A stretch of DNA of 64,000 bases from positions 53,652,001 through 53,716,000 of the forward strand of contig CM060883.1 of assembly GCA_030762935.1 (NCBI GenBank), written 5' to 3'. Within the stretch, counting starts at the first letter, position 1, and each line of letters starts with the position of its first letter. Under the pieces are notes generated by a model that saw only the letters and a program-made list of their open reading frames with translations, searched no databases and was not told the DNA's origin. Positions 61,629-64,000 of this stretch are shown here, one piece after another. This DNA is from Hymenopus coronatus. Taxonomy: Eukaryota > Arthropoda > Insecta > Mantodea > Hymenopodidae. The position numbers and the translations under genes are program-made.

Positions 61629-62860
61629 TTGTATAGCATTAAAAATACAAATGAAAAATGGAATACATTTTATGAAATTCTAAACCTCTATATTGAGCTA
61701 TGCTGCCCTATAGTAAACAAAATATGGGAACCTTTAAAAAAACATAAAGTAAGGATTTCAAGAGAGGCTTTGAGGTTGAGGGAAAAAATAAAGGATTTAT
61801 ATCTACTTGCTAAATCAACAAAACTCGAGCACTACAATATCAAACACAAACAATATGAGGATGAACTGATAAGCAATAAATCACAAAAGGTGATACAGCT
61901 TCCTGATACTAGTAACTATTCAAAAACAGCATGGTTCAATGATTAATAGCATGAGGGAAGAAAAGTTAAAGCAAGAAAATATTAATCTACTCAATAATAA
62001 CTGCATAGATAATAATCCACTTCAGATATGCAATCGTTTTAATGATTACTTTATAAATGTTGCTAGCAATCAAAATACCCCTGATGTTGCAGGTTTTAAA
62101 ACTAATAAGGGTATAGGAAATTTGCTTTATCTGTATAATACTACGGCAGATGAAGTTATAAGATTAATTAATGGATTTAAAAATAAAAATTCCACTGGAT
62201 GGGATGGAATTAGCTCTAAATTGTTAAAAAGATGTAAACATGTTTTGAGCACCCCCTTGGTTCATCTAATAAATACATCACTAAACCTAGGAATTTTCCC
62301 AGATTGTTTAAAAATTAGTACTGTGATTCTGATACATAAAAAGGGAGACAAAAGTAATATGCAAAACTATAGACCTATAACCCTTACCTCGGTAATAGCT
62401 AAGTTGTTTGAAAAAAATACTATTGAAGAGAATTATGAATTTCTTTGAAAAATATGATATTTTAAATGATTTTCAGCATGGCTTTCGGGCTAAAAGATCA
62501 ACCACCACGGCCCTAATAGACTTTACTCACAACATCTTAAGTAATCTAAATGAAAAAAAGAAAACTGTAGGCATATTTTTTTATCTATCTAAGGCGTTTG
62601 ACTGTGTCCAACATGATACATTACTATTAATCTTAGAAAAGTACGGTATTAGAGGGGTTACCAATAGATTAATTTTGTTGTATCTAAAAGGTTGTGTACA
62701 ATACACAGAAATAAGTTTCAAACAAGGAAAAAAAAGAACAAAATTTAAATCAAGTGCTGAAATAGTTAAATACGGTGTACCCCAAGGCTCAGTACTTGGA
62801 CCATTATTCTTTATTTTATATTTAAATGATAGTATTCTACACCTAATTGTAAAATTATAA
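61629..62860 (+). pseudogene. LINE ORF2, linker and reverse transcriptase (broken)
   Basis: Three overlapping frames (61629-61946, 61939-62448, 62408-62860). RT blocks in order: NSTGWDGISSKLLK; ISTVILIHKKGDKSNMQNYR with PITLTSVIAKLFE; FQHGFRAKRSTTTALIDF; FFYLSKAFDCVQHDTL; GVPQGSVLGPLFFILYLND. In the SKAFD block the usual catalytic Asp (F.DLSKAFD) is Tyr, and the YADD box falls out of frame just after (62866-62877). Not active. Confidence 0.9.
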
Positions 62861-63709
62861 GCTATGCAGATGACACCACTATTATATGTAAAGCAAACAA
62901 TGATCTTGACTTGAAATCATTAGCCACCTATGAATCGCTAAGAATAAACACATTTTTTAAATCTCTCAACCTCACTAATAACCCTGACAAGACAAATATA
63001 ATTAAATTTGAGTTAAGCAAGAAGAAAAAAGATATATTATTTCATATTAACTTTGGAAATGTTGCAATACAGGAATCTGATTCTCACAAATTTTTAGGAA
63101 TGCAAGTAGATAAACTCATGTCCTGGACTAATCATATCGATGACCTTTGTAAAAAAATAAGTAAAGGTTTGTATTTAATGAGGGAATTTGTAATGTTGAG
63201 GTTCTAAAACTTATATACTATGGGTTAATTTATTCACATATCCAATATGGTATTGATTATGGGGGGGTTGTAATAAAATGATCCAATATGGTATTGATTA
63301 TGGGGGGGTTGTAATAAAATGCATATGCAAAGGGTTCGTGCTACAAAAGAAATGTATCAGAACTATGTTTAAAATGGGGTGTCGAGAATCATGCAGGGAA
63401 GTTTTTAAAAGAGAAAAGATGTTTACTGTAGCATCTCTATACATATACAAAGTAACTTACTTAATTAACCAGAAAAAACCAAAACTAAATAGTGAAATAC
63501 ATAACCATGATACTAGATGCAAACTTGACTTACATTATACCAGCTACAATGTAAAATCTGTAAATAAAGGTCCCTTTATAATAGGATTACATATGTATAA
63601 TCGACTCCCTGCATATGTAAAAAATGAAAATGCTGTTAAATTTAAACAATGTCTCAAGACATATTTACTGAACAATCCTGTGTATGATATCAATGAATTT
63701 TTAAAATAA
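62861..63709 (+). pseudogene. LINE ORF2, RT YADD region and C-terminal domain
   Basis: After a frameshift near 62850 the sequence reads SYADDTTIICK (62863 on), then 62911-63207 with SLNLTNNPDKTNIIKF and HKFLGMQVDKLMSWTNHI, and 63278-63709 with GCRESCREVFKREKMFTV, YIYKVTYLI, HDTRCKLDLHY and a terminal KFKQCLKTYLLNN. This is the standard order of a CR1/jockey-like ORF2 end. Frameshifts near 63207 and a 41 bp duplication break it. Confidence 0.88.
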
Positions 63710-63875
63710 TTTATGTAGACTATATTAATACTTTGTTAAACCAAACATCCTGTATATATTAATGTATTTTTATAATTTATGTAGACTAAGTTTATTTAAT
63801 GCTAATTTTGTTTAATGTAAACTGATAATGCCCGATACTCGAAAAGAGTCTATAGGCTGCTAATAAATTACAACT

Positions 63876-64000
63876 ACCTTTGATGATAGGGTAATAGCAT
63901 AATGGTGAAATGAGAGGACCTACAGTTTTTACCATAGACTCAGAACCAAGTTGGACCTTGGAATACACATAAGCTAGTCAGAGGTAGAGGCATGGAGAGG
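63876..64000. other. Window edge, possible tRNA-like SINE start
   Basis: TAGGGTAATAGCATAATGGT resembles an A-box-containing SINE head, but the rest is outside the window. Confidence 0.3.

Larger units (their letters stand above)
60325..63875 (+). mobile_element. Non-LTR retrotransposon (CR1/jockey-like), 5'-truncated
   Basis: It carries the end of an ORF1 with an SGNH-hydrolase signature, an ORF2 with APE-type endonuclease and RT, and a 3' UTR ending near AATAAATTACAACTACC (63862-63878). The ORF1 esterase plus APE/RT arrangement is known from CR1-group LINEs. Several frameshifts and one 41 bp tandem duplication (63240-63321). Sits about 0.6 kb after TDRD3 exon 9, probably inside the next intron. 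Confidence 0.88.

Overview
This is an AT-rich, intron-dominated eukaryotic window, almost certainly from an arthropod. A hemimetabolous (polyneopteran-type) insect is my best guess. The guess rests on the mix of tRNA-derived SINEs, mariner, piggyBac, Harbinger, Penelope and CR1-like elements, and on long introns. There are no prokaryotic gene signals and no operons.

One host gene is recognisable: TDRD3 (Tudor domain-containing protein 3), on the + strand. Nine exons with clean AG/GT borders and matching phases lie between 18694 and 59738 and together encode 709 residues. In order they carry the end of the RMI1/TDRD3-type N-terminal region, the OB-fold that in relatives binds topoisomerase 3-beta, an acidic linker, a UBA domain, an RGG and Gln-rich disordered exon, and the first part of the Tudor domain. 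The start-codon exon(s) and the last exon(s) were not found, so the gene is incomplete here. It spans at least 41 kb; eight introns range from 84 bp to 11.7 kb.

Nearly everything else is transposable-element sequence. 1-18.6 kb (upstream of, or in the 5' introns of, TDRD3): SINEs, a 2.9 kb Harbinger with both of its genes, a nest of a hairpin-ended repeat (here 'HR'), a LINE 3' relic and mariner relics. 19.0-21.4 kb (first visible intron): a piggyBac remnant with a mariner inserted in it. 23-33 kb: foldback repeats, a minisatellite, an inverted-repeat-ended element with internal tandem repeats (here 'T-family'), SINEs and a 0.7 kb Penelope foldback just inside an intron. 37-45 kb: more Penelope-like elements (PLEs), a T-family copy and a mariner relic. 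48-58 kb: mariner relics, T-family, three HR copies, a SINE with a perfect 16 bp target duplication and a DUF4817-type transposon. 60.3-63.9 kb: a 5'-truncated non-LTR retrotransposon with an SGNH-esterase-like ORF1 end and a broken endonuclease/reverse transcriptase ORF2.

The most unusual signals are: (1) repeated inverted Penelope insertions, four of them with readable target duplications, which put long hairpins into TDRD3 pre-mRNA; (2) the HR family, whose terminal palindrome, internal CA tract and apparent lack of target duplication resemble Helentron-derived HINE/DINE-1 elements; and (3) the T-family. All names come from reading translated and aligned sequence by eye; no database search was possible.
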